Shown: in pieces, positions 13,400 through 21,486 of the stretch
Position numbering within the stretch: the stretch's first letter is position 1
Layout of the letters: every line of letters begins with the position of its first letter
NCBI GenBank assembly: GCA_036488085.1
Contig: DASXHZ010000006.1
Coordinates: forward strand, 1 to 26,784
Direction: 5' to 3'
Length of the DNA: 26,784 nucleotides
Source of the DNA: DASXHZ01 sp036488085
GTDB lineage: Bacteria; Acidobacteriota; Thermoanaerobaculia; Gp7-AA8
Position numbers and translations under genes: made by a program
The notes under the pieces: generated by a model
The model's database searches: none
Told to the model about the DNA's origin: nothing
The model's input: the letters and a program-made list of their open reading frames with translations, nothing else

Positions 13400-14275
13400 A
13401 TGCCCCTCCAGCCCGTGGTCACCGAGGTCGAGCGGCTTCTGTTCCGCAGCGACGTTGCGGCGGCGGGGGCGTTCCGTTGTTCGTCGACGCATACGCTATT
13501 CAACGACTCCGGGCCGGCGTCGGGGCACCTGCTCGTTTTCCCGCGCACGAGCACGAAGCTGCTCTTCGCCGGAGGGCGCACTGTGACGGCGACGCCCGCG
13601 CTCGCGATCTTCTACAACGAGGGACAGGAGTACCGGCGGGAGAAGATCGACCGCACCGACTCCTCCGACTGGTTCATGGTCGCGCCGGACGTAGTTCGCG
13701 ACGTGGTCGCGCGCTACGACGCCTCGGCCGCGGATCGCGAAGACATCTTCCCGTTTGCGAGCGGACGCGCCGGCGGACGGGTCTACCTGAGGCAGCGCGG
13801 CATCCATCAGTGGCTCGCGTCCGGCGCGGTCGTCGATCCGGCCGTCGATCCGGTCGTCGATCGGCTCGATGGCGACGAAGCGATCGTGAACCTGCTCGAT
13901 GAGACCGTCCGCGAGGCCTATGGCGTGAAGCGCGGGAAACCGCTGACGACCCGCGGCGAGCGTCACGAGATCGCGGAGCAAGTCAAGGGGATCATCGCGG
14001 CGCGGCCCGCTGCCAACCCGAGTCTCCGTTCGCTGGCAGCCGCCGCGAACTGCTCGCCCTATTCGCTCTGCCGCATCTTTCGCAGCGAGACGGGCTACAC
14101 GGTCACGGAGTTCAAACACGCGCTCCGCCTCCGCATCGCTCTGAGCGCGCTCCGCCACACCCGGGACCTCACCGAAGTCGCCCTTGCCCTCGGGTACACC
14201 AGTCACAGCCACTTCACGTTGTACTTTCGCCGCCATTTCGGCATCACACCGTCTGAATACCGGAACGCGGCATAG
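13400..14275 (+). CDS. AraC-family transcriptional regulator
   Basis: 291 residues from ATG 13400; a GTG at 13352 would add 16 residues without better signals. The first 200 residues form a sensor region with no named fold recognised (beta-rich SSTHTLFNDS, HLLVFPRTSTKLLF). The last 100 residues contain the two helix-turn-helix motifs of AraC/XylS: LRSLAAAANCSPYSLCRIFR and LTEVALALGYTSHSHFTLYF followed by GITPSEYR. It should bind DNA and activate or repress nearby promoters. It lies between DUF1579-like genes, which are its obvious candidate targets, but no operator could be defined. Inducer unknown. Confidence 0.88.
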   Translation: MPLQPVVTEVERLLFRSDVAAAGAFRCSSTHTLFNDSGPASGHLLVFPRTSTKLLFAGGRTVTATPALAIFYNEGQEYRREKIDRTDSSDWFMVAPDVVRDVVARYDASAADREDIFPFASGRAGGRVYLRQRGIHQWLASGAVVDPAVDPVVDRLDGDEAIVNLLDETVREAYGVKRGKPLTTRGERHEIAEQVKGIIAARPAANPSLRSLAAAANCSPYSLCRIFRSETGYTVTEFKHALRLRIALSALRHTRDLTEVALALGYTSHSHFTLYFRRHFGITPSEYRNAA

Positions 14276-14422
14276 CACGCATCGACCGTCGCGTGATCTT
14301 CATTTCGCCTCGGTGATCGCGAACCGGACGCAGTCTCGGCGTTCGGAGGCGACCAGCGCTATCACGGCTTTGCTGGCAACATCGTGACAGCGCAGGCCGA
14401 GGCGATGGGCGAACATCGCTGA

Positions 14423-14920
14423 ATGATCCTCTCGCTTCTTCTCGCTACCGCGTTGCAGACCGCGCCATGTCAGGCGGCGGAGTACCACCAGTTCGACTTC
14501 TGGGTCGGCAACTGGAACGTCGTCGCGGCCGACGGCCGCACGTTGGGAAAGAACAGCATCACCGCCGTTCACGACGGCTGCGTGCTGCAGGAGCAGTGGA
14601 CGGGCGCGAAGGGGAAGACCGGGAGCAGCGTCAGTTTCTACGACCCGCGGACGAAGAAGTGGCACCAGTTCTGGGTCGACAGCTCCGGCATGGCGTGGCT
14701 GTCGTACGACAAAGAGGGCAACCCCTCCACGATCCGCGGTACCTTCCACGACGGCATCATGGAGATGACATCGGTCGAGGGGACGAACCCGATGATCCGC
14801 GGCAGCTGGAAACTGCTTCCCGACGGCCGGGTGCGACAGGCGTTCGACCAGTGGGACGACGCAACGAAGGGCTGGAAGACGACGTTCGAAGGCTTCTACG
14901 TGCGAGTAAAGGGGAAATGA
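14423..14920 (+). CDS. Exported DUF1579-like protein, paralogue 3
   Basis: 165 residues. A short signal peptide (MILSLLLATALQTAPCQAA) is followed by YHQFDFWVGNWNVV, GCVLQEQWTG, SSVSFYDPRTKKWHQFWVD, GTFHDGIMEM and the end GWKTTFEGFYVRVK. It shares the order of motifs with the proteins at 12027 and 12554, so it belongs to the same DUF1579-like group. A 6-bp dyad GCGATG/CATCGC sits about 5 bases before the start. It is separated from the AraC gene by about 147 bases with no other gene. Role unknown. It converges with the lipoprotein gene, 3 bp away. Confidence 0.75.
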   Translation: MILSLLLATALQTAPCQAAEYHQFDFWVGNWNVVAADGRTLGKNSITAVHDGCVLQEQWTGAKGKTGSSVSFYDPRTKKWHQFWVDSSGMAWLSYDKEGNPSTIRGTFHDGIMEMTSVEGTNPMIRGSWKLLPDGRVRQAFDQWDDATKGWKTTFEGFYVRVKGK

Positions 14921-14923
14921 ATC

Positions 14924-15232
14924 TCAGTCCTTGTCGTCCCACGGCGTCGCGCGGAGCTCCTGTACCCGTCCGTCGACGAAGATGATGGTCGTGTCCAGCC
15001 TGCGCGCGTAGTCGGTGACGTAGCTCCACATCTCGACCGTCTTGCCGTCGAATCGGGCGCGCGCTTCGCGGCGTTCGGGGTCTTTTCCCATGATGGTGCG
15101 GACCTGTTCGAGCGTCTGTCCGACCTGGACCTGGTTGATGTGCCGCTCGTTTTCCTCAGCCCGGCGCCACATCACGCGCGGGACCGCGACGCAGCCCGCG
15201 AGCAGGGTCAATGCGAGCAAATGGGTCAGCAT
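14924..15232 (-). CDS. Small lipoprotein, SmpA/BamE-like domain
   Basis: 102 residues from ATG 15232. The lipobox LLALTLLAGC places the lipidated Cys near residue 14, so the protein is membrane anchored. After it, VQVGQTLEQVRTIMGKDPE resembles the start of the SmpA/OmlA (BamE-like) fold, followed by DGKTVEMWSYVTDYAR and IFVDGRVQELRATP. This fold is found in outer-membrane assembly lipoproteins, but many members have no known role. The longer frame to 15298 places the lipobox internally and was rejected. A 13-base dyad CGCGCA-G-TGCGCG lies just upstream (15234-15246), a possible operator. Confidence 0.75.
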   Translation of the reverse strand: MLTHLLALTLLAGCVAVPRVMWRRAEENERHINQVQVGQTLEQVRTIMGKDPERREARARFDGKTVEMWSYVTDYARRLDTTIIFVDGRVQELRATPWDDKD

Positions 15233-15437
15233 TCGCGCAGTGCGCGGGTCAACTCTTGTCAAGTGATCGATCTTGCTCCCAGGCGGTTGGATGGTCATTT
15301 TCGGCTAACCGCAGTGGCATCAACGCTTAACGCAAAAGCTCAACATTGGCAGCGCCCTTGCCTTTGGTCCACTCCTCGTAGAGCCCACACTCTACTTCCC
15401 ATCCGAGTCGAACAGCGGCAGTTTGGAGGACGAGGTC

Positions 15438-17618
15438 ATGCGTCTGGCGCCCCGTTGGCTGTTGCCCCTGGTCTGTTTTGTCTCTCTGTTCGCCGCCCAA
15501 TCGATTCTCGCACAGTGCGGAGTGGAGCGCTGGTCGGTCAAGACCGGCACTGACGCCGACGTCGGCCTCGTGAACATCTCGACGTCGACGGCCACGACGA
15601 TCCAGTCGCTGCGCGGCCTCACAGCGCCGGGGACGCTGCCGGCGAGCAATCGCGTGCAGCCGACGGAGACGACGGTCTTCACCCTCAGCGCCACGCTGAC
15701 GCAGTACAAGCTGGAGACCGACTCCGACTATCACCTCGTGCTGAGCGATGCCTCGGGCAATACGATGATCGCCGAGATTCCATCGCCGAACTGCGTCGGC
15801 GCCGGCAGCCCGTTCGGCCCCGGCATCCAGAACGCCCGCTCGGAGTTCGACGCGAAGTACACCGCCACGTCGTCGTTCCAGACGGCGAACGTTCCGGTCG
15901 CCGTGAAGGGCGTCGGCTTCTTCGACTTCCTCCACGGACAGACGGGCGTCGCACCGAACGGGATCGAGTTGCATGCGGTCCTCGACATCGTCTTCAATCC
16001 GTCGTCTTCCGACTTCACCATCGCCGACTCGCCGGCCTCGCTCTCGTTGACGCAAGGGACCTCCGGAAACAGCACGATCACCACGAGCGTCTCGGGCAGC
16101 TTCAATTCCGCTGTCTCGCTCAGCGCCACAGGACTTCCGACCGGCGCCAGCGCGACGTTCTCGCCGTCGTCGATCGCGGCGCCGGGGTCGGGATCATCGA
16201 CGATGACGATCAACACCGCCTCGACCACGCCCGCCGGCAGTTACACCATCACCATCACCGGATCGGGCGGAGGAAAGACGCACACCACCACGCTCTCGCT
16301 GACCGTCAACCCGACGGGCGGCGGGGGAGGAAACGAGGCGCTGACCGACGGTGGGTTCGAGTCGGCGACAGCATCGTCAAACTCCGCGCCCGGTTGGACC
16401 GGCACCTCGACCGTCTCCGGCCACAACACGATCGTCGTCGGTACCGGCAACGCGCACGCGGGGAACGCCAACGGCTACTTCGGCAGCGCGAACAGCGAGA
16501 CCGACACGCTGACGCAGACGTTCAGCATTCCGTCGACGGCGACCGCCGCGTCGCTCACGTTCTGGACGAACATCGTGACGCAGGAGACGACGACCAGCAC
16601 CGCGTACGACACGCTCAAAGTGGAGATCCACAACTCGTCCGGCACGCTGCTCGCCACTCCGCTGACGCTCAGCAATCTCAACGCGACATCCGACAGCAAC
16701 ACCACCGGGACGTACTTCAAGCCGGCCGCAATCAGCCTCTTGACCTACAAGGGTCAGACGATTCAACTCGTCTTCCGCGCCGCGAACGACACATCGCTTC
16801 CGACGACGTTCCGTATCGACGACGTCTCCGTCGCCCTCACCACCGGCACCGGCGACACCACGCCGCCGACTACCTCGATCACGGCGCCCACGAGCGGCGC
16901 GACCGTCAGCGGCACGACGACCGTCTCCGCGAGCGCATCCGACAACGTCGGCGTGACGAAGGTCGAGTTCTATCTCGACGGCGCGCTGCAGTCGACCGAC
17001 ACGACCTCGCCCTACTCCTGGAGCTGGAACACCACCACCGCCGCGAACGGCTCGCACTCCCTGCAGTCGAAGGCGTACGACGCGGCCGGCAACGTCGGCT
17101 CCTCCACGTCGATCAGCGTCACCGTCTCCAACTCGACCGGCTCTCAACAGCTCCTCGGTAATCCCGGATTCGAGAACGGGTCGTCGAACACCTCGCCCTG
17201 GACGACGTCCTCGGGCGTCGTGAGCAACTCGACGAGCGAGGCGACACACTCCGGAACGTGGGACGCCTGGATGGACGGCTACGGCACCGCCCACACCGAT
17301 TCGATCCTGCAGACGGTGACCATCCCGTCGACTGCCACGAGCGCCACGCTCTCCTTCTGGCTGCACGTCGACACCGCCGAGACGACGACCACGACGCAGT
17401 ACGACAAGCTGCAGGTGCAGATCCGCAACTCGTCGGGCACGGTCCTGGCGACACTCGCGACCTACTCGAACCTCGACCACAACACCGGCTACGCGCAGAA
17501 ATCGTTCAGCGTCCTCTCGTACAAGGGGCAGACGATCCAGGTTTACGTCGTCGGCACCGAAGACGCGCAACTCCAGACTTCGTTCGTCGTCGACGATTTC
17601 GCGCTGAACGTTCAATAG
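15438..17618 (+). CDS. Large exported Ig-like and jelly-roll domain protein
   Basis: 726 residues. ATG 15438 is chosen because GGAGGA lies 7 bases upstream and a signal peptide follows (MRLAPRWLLPLVCFVSLFAA). Parts in order: an N-terminal beta domain (27-205) ending HAVLDIVFN, an Ig-like domain (about 208-295) ending LSLTVNP, a glycine linker, a jelly-roll unit (about 300-465) beginning DGGFESA and holding YKGQTIQLVF, a bacterial Ig-like domain (about 475-565) with DNVGVTKVEFYLDG, and a second jelly-roll (about 570-726) with YKGQTIQVYVV. The two jelly-rolls are clearly related to each other. Ser and Thr content is very high. Likely a surface or secreted carbohydrate-binding or adhesive protein; no catalytic domain is seen. 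Confidence 0.85.
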   Translation: MRLAPRWLLPLVCFVSLFAAQSILAQCGVERWSVKTGTDADVGLVNISTSTATTIQSLRGLTAPGTLPASNRVQPTETTVFTLSATLTQYKLETDSDYHLVLSDASGNTMIAEIPSPNCVGAGSPFGPGIQNARSEFDAKYTATSSFQTANVPVAVKGVGFFDFLHGQTGVAPNGIELHAVLDIVFNPSSSDFTIADSPASLSLTQGTSGNSTITTSVSGSFNSAVSLSATGLPTGASATFSPSSIAAPGSGSSTMTINTASTTPAGSYTITITGSGGGKTHTTTLSLTVNPTGGGGGNEALTDGGFESATASSNSAPGWTGTSTVSGHNTIVVGTGNAHAGNANGYFGSANSETDTLTQTFSIPSTATAASLTFWTNIVTQETTTSTAYDTLKVEIHNSSGTLLATPLTLSNLNATSDSNTTGTYFKPAAISLLTYKGQTIQLVFRAANDTSLPTTFRIDDVSVALTTGTGDTTPPTTSITAPTSGATVSGTTTVSASASDNVGVTKVEFYLDGALQSTDTTSPYSWSWNTTTAANGSHSLQSKAYDAAGNVGSSTSISVTVSNSTGSQQLLGNPGFENGSSNTSPWTTSSGVVSNSTSEATHSGTWDAWMDGYGTAHTDSILQTVTIPSTATSATLSFWLHVDTAETTTTTQYDKLQVQIRNSSGTVLATLATYSNLDHNTGYAQKSFSVLSYKGQTIQVYVVGTEDAQLQTSFVVDDFALNVQ

Positions 17619-17628
17619 GAGAAACACG

Positions 17629-18312
17629 ATGAAAACGATGACAACACTGGCCATCGCCTCGCTGCTCGTCGCCTCCGCCCTTGCTGCGGACGAGCCGCGC
17701 GCGCCGAAGATCCTCGTCGAGAAGCCGGGCCTCGTCACGACTCTCGACAACGACGGCGGCCGCGTCGAGCTCTACGCGCGCGAGCATCCCGCCCGTACGC
17801 TCGAGTATCACGGCGGCGCCGTCGTCCGCGAGCCAATGGTGGAACTGCTGTTTGTCGGAACTTCCGAAAAGGCATGGGATAAGTCGCGGGCCGAGCTGGT
17901 TCGGCAGGCAGTCGACCACGTCAGCGCCACTGAGGCGTTTCAGTCGACTCACGAGCGCGGCGTGAAGACAACCGCGCTGCCGATCACCACGCGCTCACTC
18001 GCCGGCCGCGACACGATGAACGATCTCGACGTGCAGTCGATGATCGATCGCGCCATCGAGAACGGAACGCTCCCCTCCCGCAGCGACGACACGATCTACG
18101 TTCTCTACCTCTCGCCCGGCATCGCCTCCACCCTCGGCGAGAAGAGCGCGGGCAGCGGCTACGCGTCGTATCACTCCCACTTCCATTCGCACGACGTCAA
18201 CGTCCGCTACGTCGTGGTGCCGTTCCATCAGGACGCGACGACCATGAACGACGCCGCCGCGGCGAGCCTGATTCGTGCCATCGTCAATCCGGACGGGGAT
18301 GGGTGGTATTGA
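17629..18312 (+). CDS. Exported His-rich protein, exordium-like C-terminus
   Basis: 227 residues with a good ribosome-binding site (AGGAGA) and a signal peptide (MTTLAIASLLVASALAA, ending near residue 20). The C-terminal half carries DDTIYVLYLSPGIAST, YASYHSHFHSHDVNVRYVVV and the end AIVNPDGDGWY. This ending resembles exported proteins with a phosphate-induced/exordium-like domain, where ELAE-TDP-GDGWY is common; the Glu-containing helix is replaced by MNDAAAASLIRA here. The four-His cluster could bind metal. Function not established. It follows the Ig-domain gene by 10 bp and converges with mmsA with a 3-bp gap. Confidence 0.7.
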   Translation: MKTMTTLAIASLLVASALAADEPRAPKILVEKPGLVTTLDNDGGRVELYAREHPARTLEYHGGAVVREPMVELLFVGTSEKAWDKSRAELVRQAVDHVSATEAFQSTHERGVKTTALPITTRSLAGRDTMNDLDVQSMIDRAIENGTLPSRSDDTIYVLYLSPGIASTLGEKSAGSGYASYHSHFHSHDVNVRYVVVPFHQDATTMNDAAAASLIRAIVNPDGDGWY

Positions 18313-18315
18313 CGT

Positions 18316-19806
18316 CTACGACATCCAGTTCACACCGGCTTCTTTGTTCCACTTGGTCGTCATCTTCTTGGACTTCGTCCAGAACTCGATTGAGCCGCGG
18401 CCGGTGATGTCGCCGACGCCGAACTTCGAGTCGTTCCAGCCGCCGAAGCCGAACGGCTCGCGCGGCACCGGGACGCCGACGTTCACGCCGACCATCCCCG
18501 CGCTCGCGTTCTCCATCACGTAACGCGCGACGCCGCCGCTCTCCGTGAAGACGCTGGCGGCGTTGCCGTAGTGCGAGCGCTTCTGCACCTCGAGCGCTTC
18601 GTTGACGTCCTTCGCGCGGATGATGACCATCACCGGCCCGAACACCTCCTCCTGCGCGATGCGCATGTCGGGCGTGACGAAGTCGATCAGCGTCGGGCCG
18701 ACGTAGTAGCCATTCTCTTTGCCGTTCACGACGTACGCACGGCCGTCGACCAGGACCTTCGCCCCCATCTTCTCGGCCTCGGTGATGTAGCTCTCGATGC
18801 GCGCCTTCGCGGCCGCGGAGATGACCGGCCCGACGTGGACGCCGGGGACCATTCCGCGCATCACGCCGACCATCCGGTCGATGATGTGCTGCGAGTTGCC
18901 GACCGCCATCATCACCGACGCCGCCATGCAGCGCTGTCCCGCGCAGCCCGCCATCGAGGCGACGACGTTGTTCGACGTCATGTCCGGCTCGGCGTCCGGC
19001 ATCACGATCAGGTGGTTCTTCGCGCCGCCGAGGGCGAGAACGCGCTTCAGGTTCACGGAGGCGGAGCCGCGTCGGTAGACGATCTTCGCGACATGCGTCG
19101 ATCCGACGAATGAGATCGCGTCGATGCCCGGGTGGTCGGAGATCGCCTCGACCGTCGTCTGTCCGCCGTGGACGACATTCAGCACGCCGTCGGGCAGGCC
19201 GGCTTCGCGCAGGAGCTCGGCGATGCGGCCGGCGCTGATCGGCACCTGCTCGCTCGGCTTGAGGATCATGCAGTTGCCGAGGGCGATCGCGTTGGGGATC
19301 GTCCAGTTGGGGACCATGTTCGGAAAGTTGAAGGGAGTGATCGAGGCGACGACGCCGACCGGGAAGCGCTCCACGCGGCACTCGACGCCGCGCGATACTT
19401 CCAGCACCTCGCCGGCGGTGATCTGCGGCAGCGAGCAGGCAAATTCCGTCAGCTCGGCCGACTTGAGCACCTCCGCGCGCGCCTCGCTATCGATCTTCCC
19501 GTTCTCCTCGGTCACGAGCTGCGCGAGCGAATCGATGTTCTTCTCGAGCAGCGTCTTGTAGCGAAAGAACACCTGCACCCGTTCCTTGATCGGCATGGCC
19601 GACCAGGCCGGGAACGCCCGCTGCGCCGCCGCGACCGCGCGATCGACGTCGCCGGAAGCCGACAATGGCACGCGCGCGATGACGCTGCCGTCCGCCGGAT
19701 TCGTGACGTCGAGCTCCTCGCGGGCGCTCCCGGAGACGAACTCGCCTCCGATGTAGTTCTGGACGGGAGGGTACTTTGTTTCGAGCGGGGTCTGGATTGC
19801 GGACAT
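18316..19806 (-). CDS. mmsA: CoA-acylating methylmalonate-semialdehyde dehydrogenase
   Basis: 496 residues. ATG 19806 follows AGGAGG by 5 bases; a longer open frame to 20085 runs into the divergent gene and was rejected. Motifs of the aldehyde dehydrogenase superfamily are present: TPFNFPNMVPNWTIPNAI, ILKPSEQVP, NAD-binding SFVGSTHVAK, and catalytic Cys293 in AGQRCMAASV. The usual general base Glu is replaced by Asn (GGAKNHLIVMPDAE), as is typical of the CoA-dependent MmsA type. The enzyme converts methylmalonate or malonate semialdehyde plus CoA and NAD+ to propionyl- or acetyl-CoA in valine, pyrimidine or inositol breakdown. Cytoplasmic, usually tetrameric. Divergent from an amino-acid permease 52 bp away. 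Confidence 0.93.
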   Translation of the reverse strand: MSAIQTPLETKYPPVQNYIGGEFVSGSAREELDVTNPADGSVIARVPLSASGDVDRAVAAAQRAFPAWSAMPIKERVQVFFRYKTLLEKNIDSLAQLVTEENGKIDSEARAEVLKSAELTEFACSLPQITAGEVLEVSRGVECRVERFPVGVVASITPFNFPNMVPNWTIPNAIALGNCMILKPSEQVPISAGRIAELLREAGLPDGVLNVVHGGQTTVEAISDHPGIDAISFVGSTHVAKIVYRRGSASVNLKRVLALGGAKNHLIVMPDAEPDMTSNNVVASMAGCAGQRCMAASVMMAVGNSQHIIDRMVGVMRGMVPGVHVGPVISAAAKARIESYITEAEKMGAKVLVDGRAYVVNGKENGYYVGPTLIDFVTPDMRIAQEEVFGPVMVIIRAKDVNEALEVQKRSHYGNAASVFTESGGVARYVMENASAGMVGVNVGVPVPREPFGFGGWNDSKFGVGDITGRGSIEFWTKSKKMTTKWNKEAGVNWMS

Positions 19807-19820
19807 GGCTGCCTCCTGGG

Positions 19821-19848
19821 TTGGGGGAGGGATTGTAGCGGTTATCAT
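19821..19848 (+). promoter_or_regulatory. Possible promoter of the amino-acid permease
   Basis: TTGGGG (19821-19826) and TATCAT (19843-19848) are 16 bases apart. The predicted start falls a few bases before ATG 19859, so the message would be almost leaderless, which fits the lack of a Shine-Dalgarno before that ATG. The intergenic gap is only 52 bp, so mmsA control must overlap it. Confidence 0.35.
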
Positions 19849-19858
19849 TCGCCCACTC

Positions 19859-21427
19859 ATGCGCATCCGCGAACTGTTTCGCACGAAGTCGCTCGACGAC
19901 ATGCTCGCCGAGACGCAGGAAGAGGGGCACCAGCTCAAGAAGGTGCTCGGGCCGTGGAACCTGATCGCGCTCGGGATCGGCGCGATCATTGGCGCCGGCA
20001 TCTTCGCGACGATCGGCACCGCCGCGGCGGGCGATGCGCACCGGCCCGGCGCCGGTCCGGCGCTGATGCTGTCGTTCGTGCTCACGGCCGTCGTCTGCGG
20101 CTTTTCGGCGCTCTGCTATGCCGAGTTCGCCTCGATGGTTCCGGTGGCCGGCTCCGCGTACACGTACTCGTACGCCACGCTCGGTGAGCTGGTGGCGTGG
20201 ATCATCGGCTGGGATCTGATGCTCGAGTACGCGATCGGGAACGTCGCGGTCGCGATCTCATGGGCCAACTACATGAACACCCTCCTGGAGGGCTTCGGGA
20301 TCTCGCTGCCCCCCTGGATGAAGATCGACTACACGACGGCTGCCGCGAAGATGCCCGACCTCGTGGCGCATGCGCCGCATCTCTTCGGCTTCCCGATCGT
20401 CTTCAACCTTCTGGCGTTCGTCATCGTCGCCGCGATCACGATCGTGCTCGTCTGGGGCATACGCGAGTCGGCGAGCTTCAACTTCTGGATGGTCGCGATC
20501 AAGCTGGTGGTCCTCGGCTTCTTCGTCTTCGTCAGCTTCAAGTTCGTGAAACCGGCGCACTGGCACCCGTTCGCGCCGAACGGCTTCCACGGCGTGGTCA
20601 CCGGTGCTGCGATCGTCTTCTTCGCCTACATCGGATTCGACGCCGTATCGACGACCGCGGAAGAGGCGCGCAATCCGAAGCGGGACATGCCGATCGGCAT
20701 CATCGGATCGCTGATCGTCTGCACGCTCATCTACGCGGCGATCGCGGCGGTCTTCACCGGCATGGTCCCGTACAGCGCGCTCGTGAAGACGATGTCGAGC
20801 GAGCAGGCCGAGCCGCTCACGATGGCGATGAAGTTCGTCTCGATGCCGAACTGGATGGTCGGCGTCGTCGCCCTCGGATCGGTCATCGCGCACACGGCGG
20901 TCTTGCTCGTGTTTCAGCTCGGGCAGCCGCGCATCTTCTTCGCGATGTCTCGCGACGGGCTGCTGCCGAAGTTTTTCTCCCGAGTGCATCCCCGTTTTGG
21001 GACTCCGCACATCTCGACGATCCTCACCGGCGTGCTGGTCGGCGTGACCGCGATGTTCACGTCGCTCGACGCGATGGTCGACCTGACGAACATCGGAACG
21101 CTGTTCGCCTTCATCCTCGTCTGCATGGGCATCATGATCCTGCGCATCAAGGACCCGAATCGCGAGCGCCCGTTCAGAGTCCCGGGCGGTACGTATTTGC
21201 TCCCGATCCTCGGCGCTCTCTCGTGCGTCGGCCTCGCGATCTATCTCCCGCCGAGCTCCTGGTGGCGTTTCGTCTACTGGCTGGCGGCGGGTATGGTCGT
21301 CTACGTCGGCTACGGCTACCGCCACTCGCGGTTGCGAAGCGTTCAGGCGCCAGCCGGCGGCCCGCGTCCGCCCGACTACAACCCCGAGCAGCAGTGGCCC
21401 GATCGGGACGTGAACGACCACAAGTAA
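19859..21427 (+). CDS. APC superfamily amino-acid permease
   Basis: 522 residues from ATG 19859, choosing MRIRELFRTKSLDDML as the natural cytosolic start. About 12 membrane segments can be seen. TM1 carries the substrate-binding GIGAIIGAGIF, followed by GPALMLSFVLTAVVCGFSAL and CYAEFASMVPVAGSAYTY, all hallmarks of the cationic amino-acid/YfnA-like branch of APC transporters. EEARNPKRDMPIGI precedes TM8. It should import an amino acid by proton or sodium symport. Its position beside mmsA suggests uptake of a branched-chain or related amino acid, but specificity cannot be read from sequence. Confidence 0.9.
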   Translation: MRIRELFRTKSLDDMLAETQEEGHQLKKVLGPWNLIALGIGAIIGAGIFATIGTAAAGDAHRPGAGPALMLSFVLTAVVCGFSALCYAEFASMVPVAGSAYTYSYATLGELVAWIIGWDLMLEYAIGNVAVAISWANYMNTLLEGFGISLPPWMKIDYTTAAAKMPDLVAHAPHLFGFPIVFNLLAFVIVAAITIVLVWGIRESASFNFWMVAIKLVVLGFFVFVSFKFVKPAHWHPFAPNGFHGVVTGAAIVFFAYIGFDAVSTTAEEARNPKRDMPIGIIGSLIVCTLIYAAIAAVFTGMVPYSALVKTMSSEQAEPLTMAMKFVSMPNWMVGVVALGSVIAHTAVLLVFQLGQPRIFFAMSRDGLLPKFFSRVHPRFGTPHISTILTGVLVGVTAMFTSLDAMVDLTNIGTLFAFILVCMGIMILRIKDPNRERPFRVPGGTYLLPILGALSCVGLAIYLPPSSWWRFVYWLAAGMVVYVGYGYRHSRLRSVQAPAGGPRPPDYNPEQQWPDRDVNDHK

Positions 21428-21432
21428 GTGCG

Positions 21433-21486
21433 ATGAGAAATGCGTATCTAACCTTGCACGGATCGAATCGTCGAAGAAAGATATGA
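21433..21486 (+). CDS. 17-residue open frame coupled to the S41 gene (tentative)
   Basis: ATG at 21433 opens MRNAYLTLHGSNRRRKI, whose TGA overlaps the next ATG as ATGA (21483-21486), an arrangement typical of translational coupling. It has no strong ribosome-binding site and may be chance. If real, it could be a leader peptide regulating the downstream gene. Confidence 0.25.
   Translation: MRNAYLTLHGSNRRRKI

Noticed and set aside
19807..20085. Longer start for mmsA reaching into the permease gene
   Set aside because: It reads the antisense of the permease start, while AGGAGG and conserved sequence fix the start at 19806.
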